From NCBI RefSeq assembly GCF_000015285.1, contig NC_008709.1, positions 3,472,001 to 3,536,000 on the forward strand: a stretch of DNA of 64,000 nt. Reading direction: 5' to 3'. The position numbers and the translations under genes were made by a program. The notes below the pieces were generated by a model. It was given only the letters and a program-made list of their open reading frames with translations, was not told the DNA's origin and made no database searches. Below are positions 1-9,204 of this stretch, piece by piece. Numbering within the stretch: position 1 is the first letter of the stretch; every line of letters begins with the position of its first letter. Source of the stretch: Psychromonas ingrahamii 37 (lineage in GTDB: Bacteria; Pseudomonadota; Gammaproteobacteria; Enterobacterales; Psychromonadaceae).

Positions 1-2
1 TA

Positions 3-773
3 TTACAAATTTTATTTTGGTATAACATTGTGCTTGCGGCCTTACCCGGCCCGCGCCAGAGTTTTAGCTATTTCGAATCTATTTTCCTAAACAATCGCGG
101 ATTATTACTCCCTGAGCCTATTTTTCAGTCGGGCAGTATTTTTATACTGATTGCTTTTGTTATCGCCTGCACCGCGGTTATTTTTTTAACCCGATGGGCA
201 AAAAAACGCCATGATCAAACAGGTGAAGAGTTCCCCTTAATTAAAGTCTCACTCGCTATCTTAATAGTATCTCCTTTATTGGCTTATTTTGTGACCGGTC
301 AGCCGATCACCGCTGAATATCCCGCACTGAAAGGCTTTAACTTTCAAGGTGGTTTAGCTATTATTCCGGAGTTCTTAGCGCTTACTTTTGCACTCAGCAT
401 CTATACCGCCACTTACATTGCAGAAGCGGTGCGTGCCGGTATTGAAGCTGTCGCATCGGGACAAAAAGAAGCAGCAGAATCTCTGGGCTTAAAAAAACAT
501 GTCATTTTACGCAAAGTCGTTTTGCCGCAAGCACTGCGGGTCATTATTCCGCCGGTCATTAACCAGTATCTTAACCTGGTGAAAAACTCTTCCTTGGCCA
601 CGGCCATTGGTTACCCTGAAATTGTGACGCTGTTTTCAGGAACAACTCTGAATCAAGTGGGTCAGGCTATTGAGATTATTATGATGACCATGGCGGTCTA
701 CCTCACCTTCAGTATTGTTATCTCTCTGCTACTTAATTGGGTCAATGCAAAAATGGAAATAAAAGGAAGGTAA
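3..773 (+). CDS. Amino-acid ABC transporter permease, AapQ-like (5' end missing)
   Basis: Inner-membrane permease of a polar amino-acid ABC importer. The reading frame is open to the left edge (from base 3: LQILFWYNIVLAALPGPRQS), so the GTG at 30 is an internal codon and the true start lies outside the window. The LPGPRQS stretch is typical of AapQ-type permeases of the general L-amino-acid transporter. The permease EAA loop is visible about 150 residues in (EAAESLGLKKHVILRKVVLP), followed by the last hydrophobic segments. About 256 of the usual ~390-400 residues are present. It is separated by 1 bp from the next permease gene, so the two are translated together. Family assignment is firm; the exact substrate is inferred from the Aap resemblance only. 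Confidence 0.88.
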   Translation, partial: LQILFWYNIVLAALPGPRQSFSYFESIFLNNRGLLLPEPIFQSGSIFILIAFVIACTAVIFLTRWAKKRHDQTGEEFPLIKVSLAILIVSPLLAYFVTGQPITAEYPALKGFNFQGGLAIIPEFLALTFALSIYTATYIAEAVRAGIEAVASGQKEAAESLGLKKHVILRKVVLPQALRVIIPPVINQYLNLVKNSSLATAIGYPEIVTLFSGTTLNQVGQAIEIIMMTMAVYLTFSIVISLLLNWVNAKMEIKGR

Positions 774-774
774 T

Positions 775-1854
775 ATGGCTGTTTATACGTTTAAAGAAGC
801 TAAAGCAGCACCCTCAACCAGCAGAGGTGTTCTGTTCTGGTTACGAGAGAATCTATTTTCTGATATTAAAAATAGTGTCTTAACCCTGCTGGGTATTTAC
901 ATTGTTTATATCATGATCCCCCCGCTGCTTGACTGGATGATTTTTGATGCAACCTGGAGTGGTACACAAAAGGAGATTGTTAACAGTGGTGCACGATGGA
1001 TTTTTATCATCGAAAAATTTGACCAGTTTATGTACGGGTTTTACCCGGTAGCAGAAGACTGGCGTCCAAATTTAGTGGGCTTAATTTCTATTGCCTTTTT
1101 ATTATCGCTGAAGTTTATCCCTAATATTAAAGTTAAACTCGGGCTAATGTTAATCTACCCATTTGTCTGTTTTGTACTGATCAGTGGCGGTTGGTTTGGG
1201 CTTGAAGAAGTACCCACTGAAAAATGGGGCGGTTTAATGCTGACTATACTGGTCGCTGCCGTGGGAATTATTGCCTCATTTCCTATTGGTATTGTACTGG
1301 CCTTAGGACGCCAATCGGAGATGCCGATTCTAAAAACATTATGTGTCGGATTTATTGAATTTATACGCGGTGTACCGCTTATTACCATTTTGTTTATGGC
1401 ATCAGTTGTCTTACCGCTGTTTTTTAGTGACGGTATTGATTTTGATAAATTATTACGGGCATTAATAGGGATCACGCTATTTCAGTCCGCTTATATCGCC
1501 GAGGTCATCCGAGGTGGTTTACAGGCCATTCCAAAAGGGCAATATGAAGCTGCTGAGTCATTAGGCTTAGGTTACTGGCAAGGCATGCTTTTAATCATTC
1601 TGCCGCAAGCATTAAAAATATCTATCCCCAATTTAGTGGGATCGTTTATCTCGCTGTTTAAAGATACAACACTGGTGTTAATCATTGGGTTATTTGATGT
1701 GCTAGCCATGGTGACGCTAACCACCAGTGATGCCCTCTGGTTAGGTTATGAAATCGAAGGTTATGTGTTTGTCACTATGATCTACTGGGTATGCTGCTTC
1801 TCCATGTCGCAATACTCAAAATCAGTCGAACGCAAATATCATACTGAGCATTAA
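775..1854 (+). CDS. Amino-acid ABC transporter permease, AapM-like
   Basis: Second permease of the heterodimeric channel in the same importer. At 359 residues it has the long N-terminal extension of AapM-type proteins: an extra hydrophobic segment near residues 35-55, then a cluster around 100-140. The conserved permease core follows from about residue 150, with the EAA loop at about 258-275 (EAAESLGLGYWQGMLLIILP). It starts 1 bp after the AapQ-like stop codon and is followed after 9 bp by the ATPase gene, so the three are one operon. The order Q-M-P matches the aapJQMP arrangement; the binding protein (J) would lie to the left of the window. Confidence 0.88.
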   Translation: MAVYTFKEAKAAPSTSRGVLFWLRENLFSDIKNSVLTLLGIYIVYIMIPPLLDWMIFDATWSGTQKEIVNSGARWIFIIEKFDQFMYGFYPVAEDWRPNLVGLISIAFLLSLKFIPNIKVKLGLMLIYPFVCFVLISGGWFGLEEVPTEKWGGLMLTILVAAVGIIASFPIGIVLALGRQSEMPILKTLCVGFIEFIRGVPLITILFMASVVLPLFFSDGIDFDKLLRALIGITLFQSAYIAEVIRGGLQAIPKGQYEAAESLGLGYWQGMLLIILPQALKISIPNLVGSFISLFKDTTLVLIIGLFDVLAMVTLTTSDALWLGYEIEGYVFVTMIYWVCCFSMSQYSKSVERKYHTEH

Positions 1855-1863
1855 GGAAATATC

Positions 1864-2610
1864 ATGTCCGAACAAGAAGTTATGATCACGATGAAAAATG
1901 TTAATAAGTGGTATGGTGATTTCCATGTGCTTAAAGATATCAATTTAAATATTAAAAAAGGCGAAAAAGTGGTTATTTGTGGTCCGTCAGGATCCGGTAA
2001 ATCAACCACTATTCGTTGCTTAAACCACCTTGAAAAATTTCAGCAGGGCCAAATCAATATTAATGGGACAGAGCTGATTGATGATGTGAAAGTTGTGCGT
2101 GATATCCGTGCCCAGGTGGGCATGGTATTTCAGCATTTTAATCTTTTCCCGCACCTTTCAGTACTGGAAAACTTGGTATTAGCCCCTATTTGGGTACATA
2201 ACAAACCACGGGCTGAGGCACTTAAAACCGCCATGTATTACCTTGAACGCGTTAAAATTGCCGATCAGGCGCACAAATACCCGAATCAGCTTTCAGGGGG
2301 CCAGCAACAACGTGTTGCGATTGCCCGCTGCTTATGTATCAGTCCTGAAATCATGCTCTTTGACGAACCCACTTCGGCACTCGATCCTGAGATGGTATCG
2401 GAAGTACTGGATGTGATGGTTGAACTGGCCGATGAAGGGATCACCATGATTTGTGTGACCCATGAGATGGGCTTTGCTAAAAAAGTGGCAGACCGGGTGA
2501 TTTTTATGGATGCGGGACAAATTATTGAAGAGAATGAACCCCATGAATTCTTTGATAATCCACAATCGGAGCGTTTAAAACTCTTTTTAGATCAGATTTT
2601 ATCGCATTAA
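1864..2610 (+). CDS. Amino-acid ABC transporter ATP-binding protein, AapP-like
   Basis: Cytoplasmic ATPase that powers the AapQM-type permeases. At 248 residues it has the usual polar amino-acid importer length. Walker A is GPSGSGKST near residue 40, the Q-loop lies in [13 protein letters not shown], the signature is [15 protein letters not shown], Walker B with the catalytic glutamate is [14 protein letters not shown], and the switch histidine is in VTHEMGFA. It is the last gene of the operon and is followed 21 bp later by a strong intrinsic terminator. A glutamate/aspartate-type importer ATPase (GltL-like) cannot be excluded by sequence alone; the context favours the Aap type. Confidence 0.9.
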   Translation: MSEQEVMITMKNVNKWYGDFHVLKDINLNIKKGEKVVICGPSGSGKSTTIRCLNHLEKFQQGQININGTELIDDVKVVRDIRAQVGMVFQHFNLFPHLSVLENLVLAPIWVHNKPRAEALKTAMYYLERVKIADQAHKYPNQLSGGQQQRVAIARCLCISPEIMLFDEPTSALDPEMVSEVLDVMVELADEGITMICVTHEMGFAKKVADRVIFMDAGQIIEENEPHEFFDNPQSERLKLFLDQILSH

Positions 2611-2630
2611 AAAGCACTTAAAATCACCTA

Positions 2631-2667
2631 AAAAAGGTTAAGCGGCTTTTGCGCTTAACCTTTTTTT
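2631..2667 (+). terminator. Rho-independent terminator of the Aap-like operon
   Basis: AGGTTAAGCG (2635-2644) pairs perfectly with CGCTTAACCT (2652-2661) around a 7-base loop. It is preceded by an A-run and followed by seven T, so the stem can be extended by A-T pairs. The A-run makes it potentially bidirectional, also closing the minus-strand rimB-type gene that ends at 2710. Confidence 0.92.
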
Positions 2668-2709
2668 ACAAACTCCCCTGACTTTTATCGATCATAAATT
2701 CGAATGAAC

Positions 2710-3165
2710 TTATTTTAAGTTCTTGTTTGAATGCTTAGACACTAAAAAAACACCCGATGGATCAACCAATATTCGTTTTGCCATCGCTTCCCTTCCCAAT
2801 AGCATTAAATAGCTCATATCAGAACGGTCTGTTAAGGTAATTTCAATGGGCCAGCTATTATCGCCAAGGATCATCTGAGTGTTAATAACATAACGTTGCT
2901 CGATGCTGCCATTTGAAGATTTTATTCTTCTGATATCGGAGATTAATGCATTACAGGGAACAATGCTGTCAACATTATGAATATCAGGGTGTATATCAAA
3001 TTTTACCCAGGGTTTTCCATTTTTATAAAATTTCTTAATATTATCAACATGTAATGATGAGGTTTGAGCACCCGTATCGATTCTAACCGGTAAGTCATCA
3101 ATCGCTAAATCTGGCAGTGAAATAGATTCCAGTCGGCCAATAATTATTCTATTATTTTGTGTCAT
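2710..3165 (-). CDS. Retropepsin-like protease, RimB/ATP-dependent zinc protease family
   Basis: Small (151 residues) cytoplasmic protein of the family annotated as putative ATP-dependent zinc protease (PF05618). The fold is related to retroviral aspartic proteases: the catalytic triad motif D-T-G is visible near residue 31 in VRIDTGAQTSSLHV, and a second hydrophobic strand plus LLGREAM near residue 122 corresponds to the other side of the barrel. It is third in line behind rimK and an AstE-like gene on the same strand, 103 bp after the latter. In Pseudomonas, RimB-type proteins are encoded with RimK and affect its activity, so a role in control of ribosomal protein S6 glutamylation is inferred from context. 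Confidence 0.82.
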   Translation of the reverse strand: MTQNNRIIIGRLESISLPDLAIDDLPVRIDTGAQTSSLHVDNIKKFYKNGKPWVKFDIHPDIHNVDSIVPCNALISDIRRIKSSNGSIEQRYVINTQMILGDNSWPIEITLTDRSDMSYLMLLGREAMAKRILVDPSGVFLVSKHSNKNLK

Positions 3166-3268
3166 AAGATCACCTATTTTTAAATTATAGCGTAATCATT
3201 TTAAGCAAATAAGTACCCTATGCCGGCACATTAATCTTCGCTTGAATGGCTATATATTTTATAACTCT

Positions 3269-4300
3269 TTAAAATATTGCTTGCCCGTCAGCTTCTACCT
3301 GGCCCTGCACATTTTCAATTTGTCCTGCGATTAAAGCATCATCCTCGCTGAAGTAGGCTATGTGATACATCGCCTCCCCCTCCTGCACTAATGGAATATT
3401 TTGTTTTCCAATAATAATGCCCGCACGAGCGGCTTTCACAACATTAATGATCTCTCCGTAAGGAGAACCAATTTCAGCTAAAAGATCACCTTTCTTAACC
3501 TGGTCACCTAGATGGCGTTCATGATTAACTATGCCACTTGCATTAGCGCGTAACCAACTGCTGCTGTTAGCGATAAAGGGTTCAATTTTTTTGCGTTTTG
3601 AAAGTTGTTTTTTGACCATGTTTAAGTGCGCTAATACATTTAAAATGCCTTTAATACCTAATCTAATTGAAAATTCATCAAATCGTAATGCTTCACCCGC
3701 TTCATAAAGTAATACTTTAGTGTTATTTTCAACAGCAGCTTCTCTTAGGGATCCATCGACCAGATTTGAATTTAGAATAACCGGCGCATTAAAAATAAGT
3801 GCCAGTTCTTTCGTTTCAGGATCAGATAAATCTGCTCTAATTTGGGGTAAATTAGAGCGGTGAATAGCCCCGGTGTGTAAATCTATACCGTAATCACAAT
3901 GTTTAACAATTTGGGTAAGGAATATATGCGCGACTCGCCCCGCTAAAGAGCCCTTTGACGAACCTGGAAAACTGCGGTTTAAATCACGACGATCCGGCAT
4001 ATAACGGCTTAGGTTGACCACACCGTAAACATTCACCATCGGCACTGCAATCAAAGTTCCACGGGTCAGCTTAAAGCTTTTCAACTTGAGTAAACGTCTA
4101 ATTATCTCAATACCATTAAGCTCGTCACCATGTACAGCCGCGCTTATAAAAATGGTTGGACCAGGTTTTTTAGCCCGAATTATATGAACTGGTAAGGAAA
4201 CATTCGAATCTGTGTACAACTTTGCGACAGGGAGATCTATTTTTTGATCTGTTCCAGGTAAAATATCAAAATCGCCAATGCGTAATACCGCCATGATCAA
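3269..4300 (-). CDS. Succinylglutamate desuccinylase/aspartoacylase family protein (M14-like)
   Basis: Zinc-dependent deacylase or carboxypeptidase-like protein of the AstE/AspA family, 343 residues. The zinc-binding signature H-x-x-E is seen in AAVHGDELNG (about residue 57), with the distal histidine in IDLHTGAIHR (about 140) and a likely catalytic glutamate in LYEAGEA (about 198). A C-terminal barrel-sandwich region with RAGIIIGKQNIPLVQEGEA resembles other members linked to RimK. The start codon lies 7 bp downstream of the rimK stop, so translation is coupled. A plausible job is removal of glutamyl or similar acyl groups as counterpart to RimK ligation. This is inference, since the substrate cannot be read from sequence. 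Confidence 0.8.
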   Translation of the reverse strand: MIMAVLRIGDFDILPGTDQKIDLPVAKLYTDSNVSLPVHIIRAKKPGPTIFISAAVHGDELNGIEIIRRLLKLKSFKLTRGTLIAVPMVNVYGVVNLSRYMPDRRDLNRSFPGSSKGSLAGRVAHIFLTQIVKHCDYGIDLHTGAIHRSNLPQIRADLSDPETKELALIFNAPVILNSNLVDGSLREAAVENNTKVLLYEAGEALRFDEFSIRLGIKGILNVLAHLNMVKKQLSKRKKIEPFIANSSSWLRANASGIVNHERHLGDQVKKGDLLAEIGSPYGEIINVVKAARAGIIIGKQNIPLVQEGEAMYHIAYFSEDDALIAGQIENVQGQVEADGQAIF

Positions 4301-4307
4301 TCCTTAA

Positions 4308-5216
4308 TCAGCCACGTCCACGGGTTTTATTCGAATGCTCAGCTTTCATATTTTTTTCGAGAAATTCGAATACCATACCCGCAATATTTTTGCCGGTAGC
4401 CGTCTCAATACCTTCTAAACCAGGAGAGGAATTCACTTCCATCACCTTAGGGCCACTTTCCGAGCGTAACAAGTCCACACCACAAAAATTTAAACCCATT
4501 ATTTTCGCCGCATTAACGGCAGTTTCACGCTCTATTTTTGTTAATTTAACCACCACAGCAGACCCACCACGATGCAGGTTAGAACGAAATTCACCCTCAG
4601 CACCCTGCCTTTTCATTGCCGCAACAACTTTACCGCCAATGACCAGACAGCGAATATCTGCACCACCGGCTTCTTTAATAAACTCCTGTACCAAAATGTT
4701 GGCTTTGATCCCCATAAAAGCTTCGATAATACTTTCAGCTGTTTTAGCGGTTTCAGCCAGCACTACGCCAATCCCCTGAGTACCTTCTAGCAATTTGATA
4801 ACAACAGGTGCGCCACCGACATTTTTAATCAAGTCTTTAATATTATCAGGTTTACTGGCAAAGCCCGTTCTTGGCATACCGATGCCTTTACGTGATAATA
4901 ATTGCATTGAACGTAATTTATCTCTTGAACGGCTAATTGCTACCGATTCATTGATATTAAATGTCCCCATTACTTCAAATTGGCGGGCAACGGCTGTCCC
5001 GTAAAAAGTAACAGAGGCGCCGATCCGCGGAATAAGTGCATCATAGACGGGTAATTCTTCACCCTGATAGCGAACCGTTGGGCGGCTGCTGGTTATATCC
5101 ATATAACAATGCAGCGTATCAATAATATCAATCTGATGACCTCGGGCTTCGCCTTCTTCTTTTAATCTTCTTGTCGAATACAAACTTTTATTTCTTGATA
5201 AAATAACAATTTTCAT
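4308..5216 (-). CDS. rimK: Ribosomal protein S6--L-glutamate ligase RimK
   Basis: ATP-grasp ligase that adds glutamate residues to the C-terminus of ribosomal protein S6. At 302 residues it is colinear with E. coli RimK (300). Recognisable blocks are MKIVILSR at the N-terminus, [17 protein letters not shown], the [11 protein letters not shown] block, the ATP-grasp loop [33 protein letters not shown], and the metal-binding end [14 protein letters not shown]. It is first gene of a three-gene minus-strand operon with the deacylase-like and RimB-type genes, a RimK-protease pairing also known from Pseudomonas. Its promoter should lie in 5217-5577. Confidence 0.95.
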   Translation of the reverse strand: MKIVILSRNKSLYSTRRLKEEGEARGHQIDIIDTLHCYMDITSSRPTVRYQGEELPVYDALIPRIGASVTFYGTAVARQFEVMGTFNINESVAISRSRDKLRSMQLLSRKGIGMPRTGFASKPDNIKDLIKNVGGAPVVIKLLEGTQGIGVVLAETAKTAESIIEAFMGIKANILVQEFIKEAGGADIRCLVIGGKVVAAMKRQGAEGEFRSNLHRGGSAVVVKLTKIERETAVNAAKIMGLNFCGVDLLRSESGPKVMEVNSSPGLEGIETATGKNIAGMVFEFLEKNMKAEHSNKTRGRG

Positions 5217-5577
5217 AATTTTTCCTTTGAAATCAGCTTCAACTTAAATCCATTACTTTTGTTTTATGAAGGATAGCCCACCCTCGTTAAATTTCCGCGA
5301 GTTTAGGTGAAAACATCTCAATAGCAACATCATTATTTTGCGGTGTTTGACAAAAAACTTTTTTCAGACAGTGGGTTAGATAAGATGGATATTCTTTGCA
5401 GTCTTATATAACTGATTGAGTCAATGAATATTCGAATCCCGTGTTTTCGATTGCTGACATAAATTGTTATTATCGCTTTTTATAACTCCTTATTATTTAT
5501 AACACCTTGTGATTTATAACACCTTGTAATTTATGATAATAGCAGTCAAATGTGATCGCATCCAGTTGGTGTTTTTA
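5217..5577. other. Intergenic region between mscS-type gene and rimK
   Basis: 361 bp without a credible gene. Both flanking genes are on the minus strand, so this holds the 3' side of the MscS-type gene's upstream neighbourhood and the rimK promoter. The visible structure is the three-copy 17-bp repeat listed at 5479-5529. I could not place a confident -35/-10 pair. Confidence 0.6.
5479..5529. repeat. Three tandem 17-bp repeats upstream of rimK
   Basis: Three adjoining 17-bp units begin at 5479, 5496 and 5513 with the core TTTATAACaCCTTgT. The first is diverged; the second and third differ only in the penultimate base. They sit about 260-310 bp upstream of rimK and just past the end of the MscS-type gene. 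Confidence 0.75.
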
Positions 5578-6462
5578 TTATCGTTCATAAGCGACTTTTA
5601 ATGGATTTTTAAGCAGCGTTAAACTGCCGTCTATATGCAGATCTCGTTGTGGGAATGCAACCACAATATTGTGCTCGGCAAAGAGCTCATCAAGACGAAA
5701 ACGGACGTTACTTCTGACCGCTCGTAAACTGCCATCGACGGTTGCATTTATCCAGAAGTTGACTTCAAAGACCAGAGAGTTGTCAGCAAAATCTTCAAAA
5801 GTAACCACGGGTGGCGGATTTTCCAAGATAATAGATTGCTCTTTAGCCGCGCGCAGAATTAAAGCTGCCACCTGTTTAGCGGGTGAGCCATAGGCAACCC
5901 CGACAGACACAGAGGTACGCATAATATGATCAACAAGTGTTCTGTTTACCACGGTATTTTCTAATAATTTACTGTTAGGAATCAACAGGTGAACGCCGTC
6001 AACTCGTCTAATTCTTGTTGAACGGGTATTAATTTCCTCCACGACTCCTTTGGCATTATCAACTTCTAAATAATCTCCAATTCGAATTGGTTGTTCCCAC
6101 ATTAAAATCCAACCGCTGATAAAATTATTAATAATGTTTTGCGCACCAAAACCAAACCCGATTGCGATCGCACCGGAGAGAAAGGCAAAAGCGGCAATAG
6201 GAATATTGATCAAATCTAAGACAGTGATTAATAAAATGGAAATGGCTAAAACATAGATAATTCTTCTAATGAGATGAATCTGATTGGGGTCCATATTCCG
6301 GGCAAGCATACGCTTCGATAAAATATTTATAAAGCTTTTAGTTAACAAGTATCCGATACACAAGACCAAGGGTATAACCAGCCATTGGCCCACAGTAATT
6401 GTCTGACCAACGAGCGAGATCGTTGGGTAGTTTAATATTTTAAGCACCGCATCTAATTGCAT
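5578..6462 (-). CDS. Mechanosensitive ion channel, MscS family
   Basis: Small-conductance mechanosensitive channel that opens under membrane tension to release osmolytes on hypo-osmotic shock. At 294 residues it is close to E. coli MscS (286). There are hydrophobic segments near residues 25-45 and 70-90. The glycine/alanine-rich pore helix FLSGAIAIGFGFGAQNIINNF spans about 100-120 and is followed by the family block GWILMWEQPIRIGDYLEVDNAKGVVEEI. The beta domain with STRIRRVDGVHLLIPNS and the C-terminal cytoplasmic vestibule follow. It is a probable partner in one transcript with the ZntB-type gene upstream (33 bp gap). Confidence 0.9.
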   Translation of the reverse strand: MQLDAVLKILNYPTISLVGQTITVGQWLVIPLVLCIGYLLTKSFINILSKRMLARNMDPNQIHLIRRIIYVLAISILLITVLDLINIPIAAFAFLSGAIAIGFGFGAQNIINNFISGWILMWEQPIRIGDYLEVDNAKGVVEEINTRSTRIRRVDGVHLLIPNSKLLENTVVNRTLVDHIMRTSVSVGVAYGSPAKQVAALILRAAKEQSIILENPPPVVTFEDFADNSLVFEVNFWINATVDGSLRAVRSNVRFRLDELFAEHNIVVAFPQRDLHIDGSLTLLKNPLKVAYER

Positions 6463-6495
6463 TATTTTTCCATAATATATTGATAAATATAATTT

Positions 6496-7458
6496 TTAAT
6501 ACCATTTGTTTCTTTTTAAAATGACCACTTGGGCAATGATTATTAGCAACAAAAATCCAATAAATAATGCAAATGCATGAGTATTATCAGAGCCGGGTAT
6601 ACCGCCAACATTAACACCGAGTAATCCGGTCAAAAAACCTAAAGGAAGAAAAATAGCGGTAATAATGGATAAAACGTACATTCGGCTGTTTAGCTGCTCA
6701 TTTAATTTATTGGCAATTTCCTCCTGCACTACTATTGCCCGGTCACGAACAGAATCGAGATCTTCAATATAACGCATTAAATTATCCAGCGCTTCACGTA
6801 ATTCAAAACGTTGATCATTGCTGAAGAAAGCGTGTTTTTCATTTTGCAGTTGCATCATGGCTTCCCGCTGAGGAGCAAGATAGCGACGTAATGCAATAAT
6901 CTGCCTTCTTAAATCAACTATGTCATTTCTTAAGATATAAACATTTTTATCCAGAATTTTTTCTTCTATATTGGCTAACTTTTCCTCAATATCATTAATG
7001 GTATGACTCATTCGAGAGATCAATTCTGAACTTAGTTGAGTCAATAACTCACACGCAGATGTCGGACCGTTTCCTGACTCAATGTCGAGAGCTATTTTTT
7101 GTGCAGAAAGCAACGTACGTCGTCGGGTGCTGATAATCCGATTCTGATCTATCCAGATGCGGATCGAGACCATATCTTCAGGATCACTGTCAGGTGATAA
7201 ATTGACCCCACGTAATGAAATAAGAAAACCATTATCAATAAAAGTCGCACGAGGTCGTGTTTCTTCATTTAACAGAGCAGTAATTACAACGGGGTTTAAT
7301 TGACTGTGGTTTTCAATCCAGTCCTGCGTTTGCGCAAAAGTGTAGTCAAAATGCAGCCAATAACTTTTATCTGGATCAAGTCTATTAAGGTTATCAATAG
7401 GCTTTATTTCATGATTCTCATTTAAGTAATATCCGTAGATCAATCCAGCATCTTTCAT
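6496..7458 (-). CDS. zntB: Zinc transporter ZntB-type (CorA superfamily)
   Basis: Inner-membrane pentameric cation transporter. The C-terminus has two transmembrane helices, with the signature GVNVGGIPG between them in the ZntB form rather than the GMNF of CorA. A long charged, helical cytoplasmic domain precedes them. An in-frame ATG at 7503 would give 335 residues, but it has no ribosome binding site. The ATG at 7458 is preceded by GGAG at good spacing and gives 320 residues starting MKDAGLIYGY, close to E. coli ZntB (327), so that start is chosen. Family is sure; zinc versus other divalent cation is inferred from the signature. Confidence 0.85.
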   Translation of the reverse strand: MKDAGLIYGYYLNENHEIKPIDNLNRLDPDKSYWLHFDYTFAQTQDWIENHSQLNPVVITALLNEETRPRATFIDNGFLISLRGVNLSPDSDPEDMVSIRIWIDQNRIISTRRRTLLSAQKIALDIESGNGPTSACELLTQLSSELISRMSHTINDIEEKLANIEEKILDKNVYILRNDIVDLRRQIIALRRYLAPQREAMMQLQNEKHAFFSNDQRFELREALDNLMRYIEDLDSVRDRAIVVQEEIANKLNEQLNSRMYVLSIITAIFLPLGFLTGLLGVNVGGIPGSDNTHAFALFIGFLLLIIIAQVVILKRNKWY

Positions 7459-7650
7459 TTTATAACTCCGTATATTAAGCGCTGTCGGGGCAAAAAAATG
7501 CATTTTAAACAGCTATTATTATATTACTACTTTTATTTATGCCAAGAGTAGCAATAGCTTATAAATTATAGAGGTGAAAGTCAGTTAAGCAAAAATTAAC
7601 CGGATAGAGAAACGTGCAAATAGATTTTATTAAAGAGTGGTTTGGACAGA

Positions 7651-7676
7651 GTAAAATGCAAATAACCTGCATTTTA
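7651..7676. repeat. Perfect 10-bp inverted repeat between zntB and the basic amino-acid transporter
   Basis: GTAAAATGCA (7651-7660) and TGCATTTTAC (7667/7668-7676) form a perfect hairpin around a 7-base loop. It lies 32 bp past the last gene of the 10859-7708 operon. The T-tract expected of an intrinsic terminator is poor, so it could be a weak terminator, an mRNA 3' stabiliser or an operator. Confidence 0.6.
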
Positions 7677-7707
7677 CTTCTGCTTTTGACTGGAGACTAA
7701 ATAAAAT

Positions 7708-8382
7708 TTAACGAGTTGAGTAACGGCTTTCCCATTTTTTAAAAGCAAAAATGACTGAGAATGTCAGGCACATATATAATAAAGCCGCCCCAAAATAAGC
7801 CTCAAAGGGTGCATAATAACGCGCATTGACTACCCGCGCAGCACCAGTGATATCAACAATAGTGACGATGCCGGCAATAGCACTACCATGAATCATAAAG
7901 ATAATTTCGTTACTGTAAGCCGGCAGCGCACGACGTAGTGAATTTGGCAGGGTGATACGGCGTAAAATTTGACGTTCACTCATACCGTAGGCTTTAGCGG
8001 CTTCTAACTCAGATTTTGGCATTGTCGAGATAACACCCCTTATTATTTCAGCAGTATAAGCCCCCGTATTCAGTGTAAAAGCCAATAGAGCGCAAAACCA
8101 CGCTTCCTGGAAATAGTGCCATAACCAAGTTTCATGGATCAAGTCAAACTGTGCCGCACCGTAATAAATAAGAAACAGTTGCACCAACAGGGGGGTTCCC
8201 CGAAAAAAGTACATAAAAGACCAGGCAGGCCCCTTAATCAACCAGTTTTCACTACTGCGCAGAAGCCCTACCGGAACCGCAATAAACAGCCCCAATAACA
8301 ATGAAAGTGCCACTAACCACACCGTTGTCCATAAACCCGCAAGGTAAAACTGGTATTCGTTAATAAATATTGAAAAATCCAT
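7708..8382 (-). CDS. Basic amino-acid ABC transporter permease, HisM/ArtM-like
   Basis: Inner-membrane permease of an arginine/lysine/ornithine/histidine-type importer, 224 residues, usual for HisM/ArtM. Hydrophobic segments lie near 15-40, 50-75, 90-110, 150-175 and 190-215. The YFFRGTPLLVQLFLIYYG block at about residue 58 and the EAA loop ELEAAKAYGMSERQILRRIT at about 131 identify the polar amino-acid permease family. It starts 2 bp after the stop of the partner permease gene and is last in the operon. Confidence 0.88.
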   Translation of the reverse strand: MDFSIFINEYQFYLAGLWTTVWLVALSLLLGLFIAVPVGLLRSSENWLIKGPAWSFMYFFRGTPLLVQLFLIYYGAAQFDLIHETWLWHYFQEAWFCALLAFTLNTGAYTAEIIRGVISTMPKSELEAAKAYGMSERQILRRITLPNSLRRALPAYSNEIIFMIHGSAIAGIVTIVDITGAARVVNARYYAPFEAYFGAALLYMCLTFSVIFAFKKWESRYSTR

Positions 8383-8384
8383 CT

Positions 8385-9125
8385 CTACCTCGTTTTAATT
8401 GTATATTTACGTTCAGCCCAACTAAAAAGGAGACTGGAAACAGACGTAAAAAAAAGAAAAACCAGCGCAATGGCGATATAAAAGGTAAAAGGTTGTTGAG
8501 TCGAACCACCCGCATCCCCTGCAATTTTAACCATATCTTGTAAACCGATAACTGAAACCAACGCTGTTGTTTTTAATAAAACTAACCAATTATTTCCTAT
8601 TCCCGGTAGCGCGTGGCGCATCATCTGAGGAAACATCACCCGCAAAAACAGTTTGTATTTGTTCATACCATAAGCCGTAGCCGCCTCTAACTGCCCCTTT
8701 TCAACAGCCAAAAAAGCACCACGGAATGTTTCTGCCATATAGGCACCAAAAATAAAACCTATGGTAATAATGCCCGCGATATAAGGGCTAATATTAATAT
8801 AATCGGGTAAATATGCAGCCCACTCATGGTTTGGATTAAAGCCGGTTAACGTCCGGTTGATCCATTCATTTAAGCTGTAACTGAGATTATTGACTAATAC
8901 CTGCCCACCAAAGAAAATCAGGAGCATTAAAATCAGGTCCGGGATACCACGAATGAGCGTCGTATACAGTGTCCCGATGCCTTTTAAAAAAACAGAATGA
9001 GACAGTTTAGCCGAGGCCCCCAGTAGCCCAAGAAAAACAGCTAACAAGAGTGACAGCAATGCCACTTGAATAGTTAGCCATGCACCTTCAAGCAATATTC
9101 CCGAGTAATTTTGTAGTTCAAGCAT
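8385..9125 (-). CDS. Basic amino-acid ABC transporter permease, HisQ/ArtQ-like
   Basis: Partner permease (246 residues) to the HisM/ArtM-like protein. YTTLIRGIPDLILMLLIFFG near residue 57 and the EAA loop QLEAATAYGMNKYKLFLRVM near 144 are the family marks. A roughly 25-residue periplasmic insertion with NRTLTGFNPNHEWAAYLPDY makes it a little longer than HisQ (228). It follows the binding-protein gene after 108 bp, a gap that contains a terminator-like hairpin (9141-9169), so its expression should be lower than that of the binding protein. Confidence 0.88.
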   Translation of the reverse strand: MLELQNYSGILLEGAWLTIQVALLSLLLAVFLGLLGASAKLSHSVFLKGIGTLYTTLIRGIPDLILMLLIFFGGQVLVNNLSYSLNEWINRTLTGFNPNHEWAAYLPDYINISPYIAGIITIGFIFGAYMAETFRGAFLAVEKGQLEAATAYGMNKYKLFLRVMFPQMMRHALPGIGNNWLVLLKTTALVSVIGLQDMVKIAGDAGGSTQQPFTFYIAIALVFLFFTSVSSLLFSWAERKYTIKTR

Positions 9126-9140
9126 AATTATTTCTTTTTT

Positions 9141-9169
9141 AATAAAAAAGGATGGTTTCCCATCCTTTC
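9141..9169 (-). terminator. Internal terminator/attenuator between binding protein and permease genes
   Basis: Read on the minus strand, AAAGGATGG and CCATCCTTT form a perfect 9-bp stem closed by a GAAA tetraloop and followed directly by a T-run (TTTTTTATT). It lies inside the operon, so partial read-through is expected and would give more binding protein than permease. Confidence 0.85.
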
Positions 9170-9180
9170 AGTCCTGCCTC

Positions 9181-9204
9181 GTTTTGAACCTATAGATTCA
9201 AAAC
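9181..9204 (-). repeat. Second hairpin in the binding-protein/permease gap
   Basis: GTTTTGAA (9181-9188) pairs with TTCAAAAC (9197-9204) across an 8-base loop. It sits 30 bp after the binding-protein stop and just before the terminator hairpin. A likely role is protection of the binding-protein mRNA 3' end. Confidence 0.7.

Noticed and set aside
7459-7503. Upstream ATG at 7503 as start of the ZntB-type gene.
   Set aside because: No ribosome site; the ATG at 7458 has GGAG at proper distance and fits family length.
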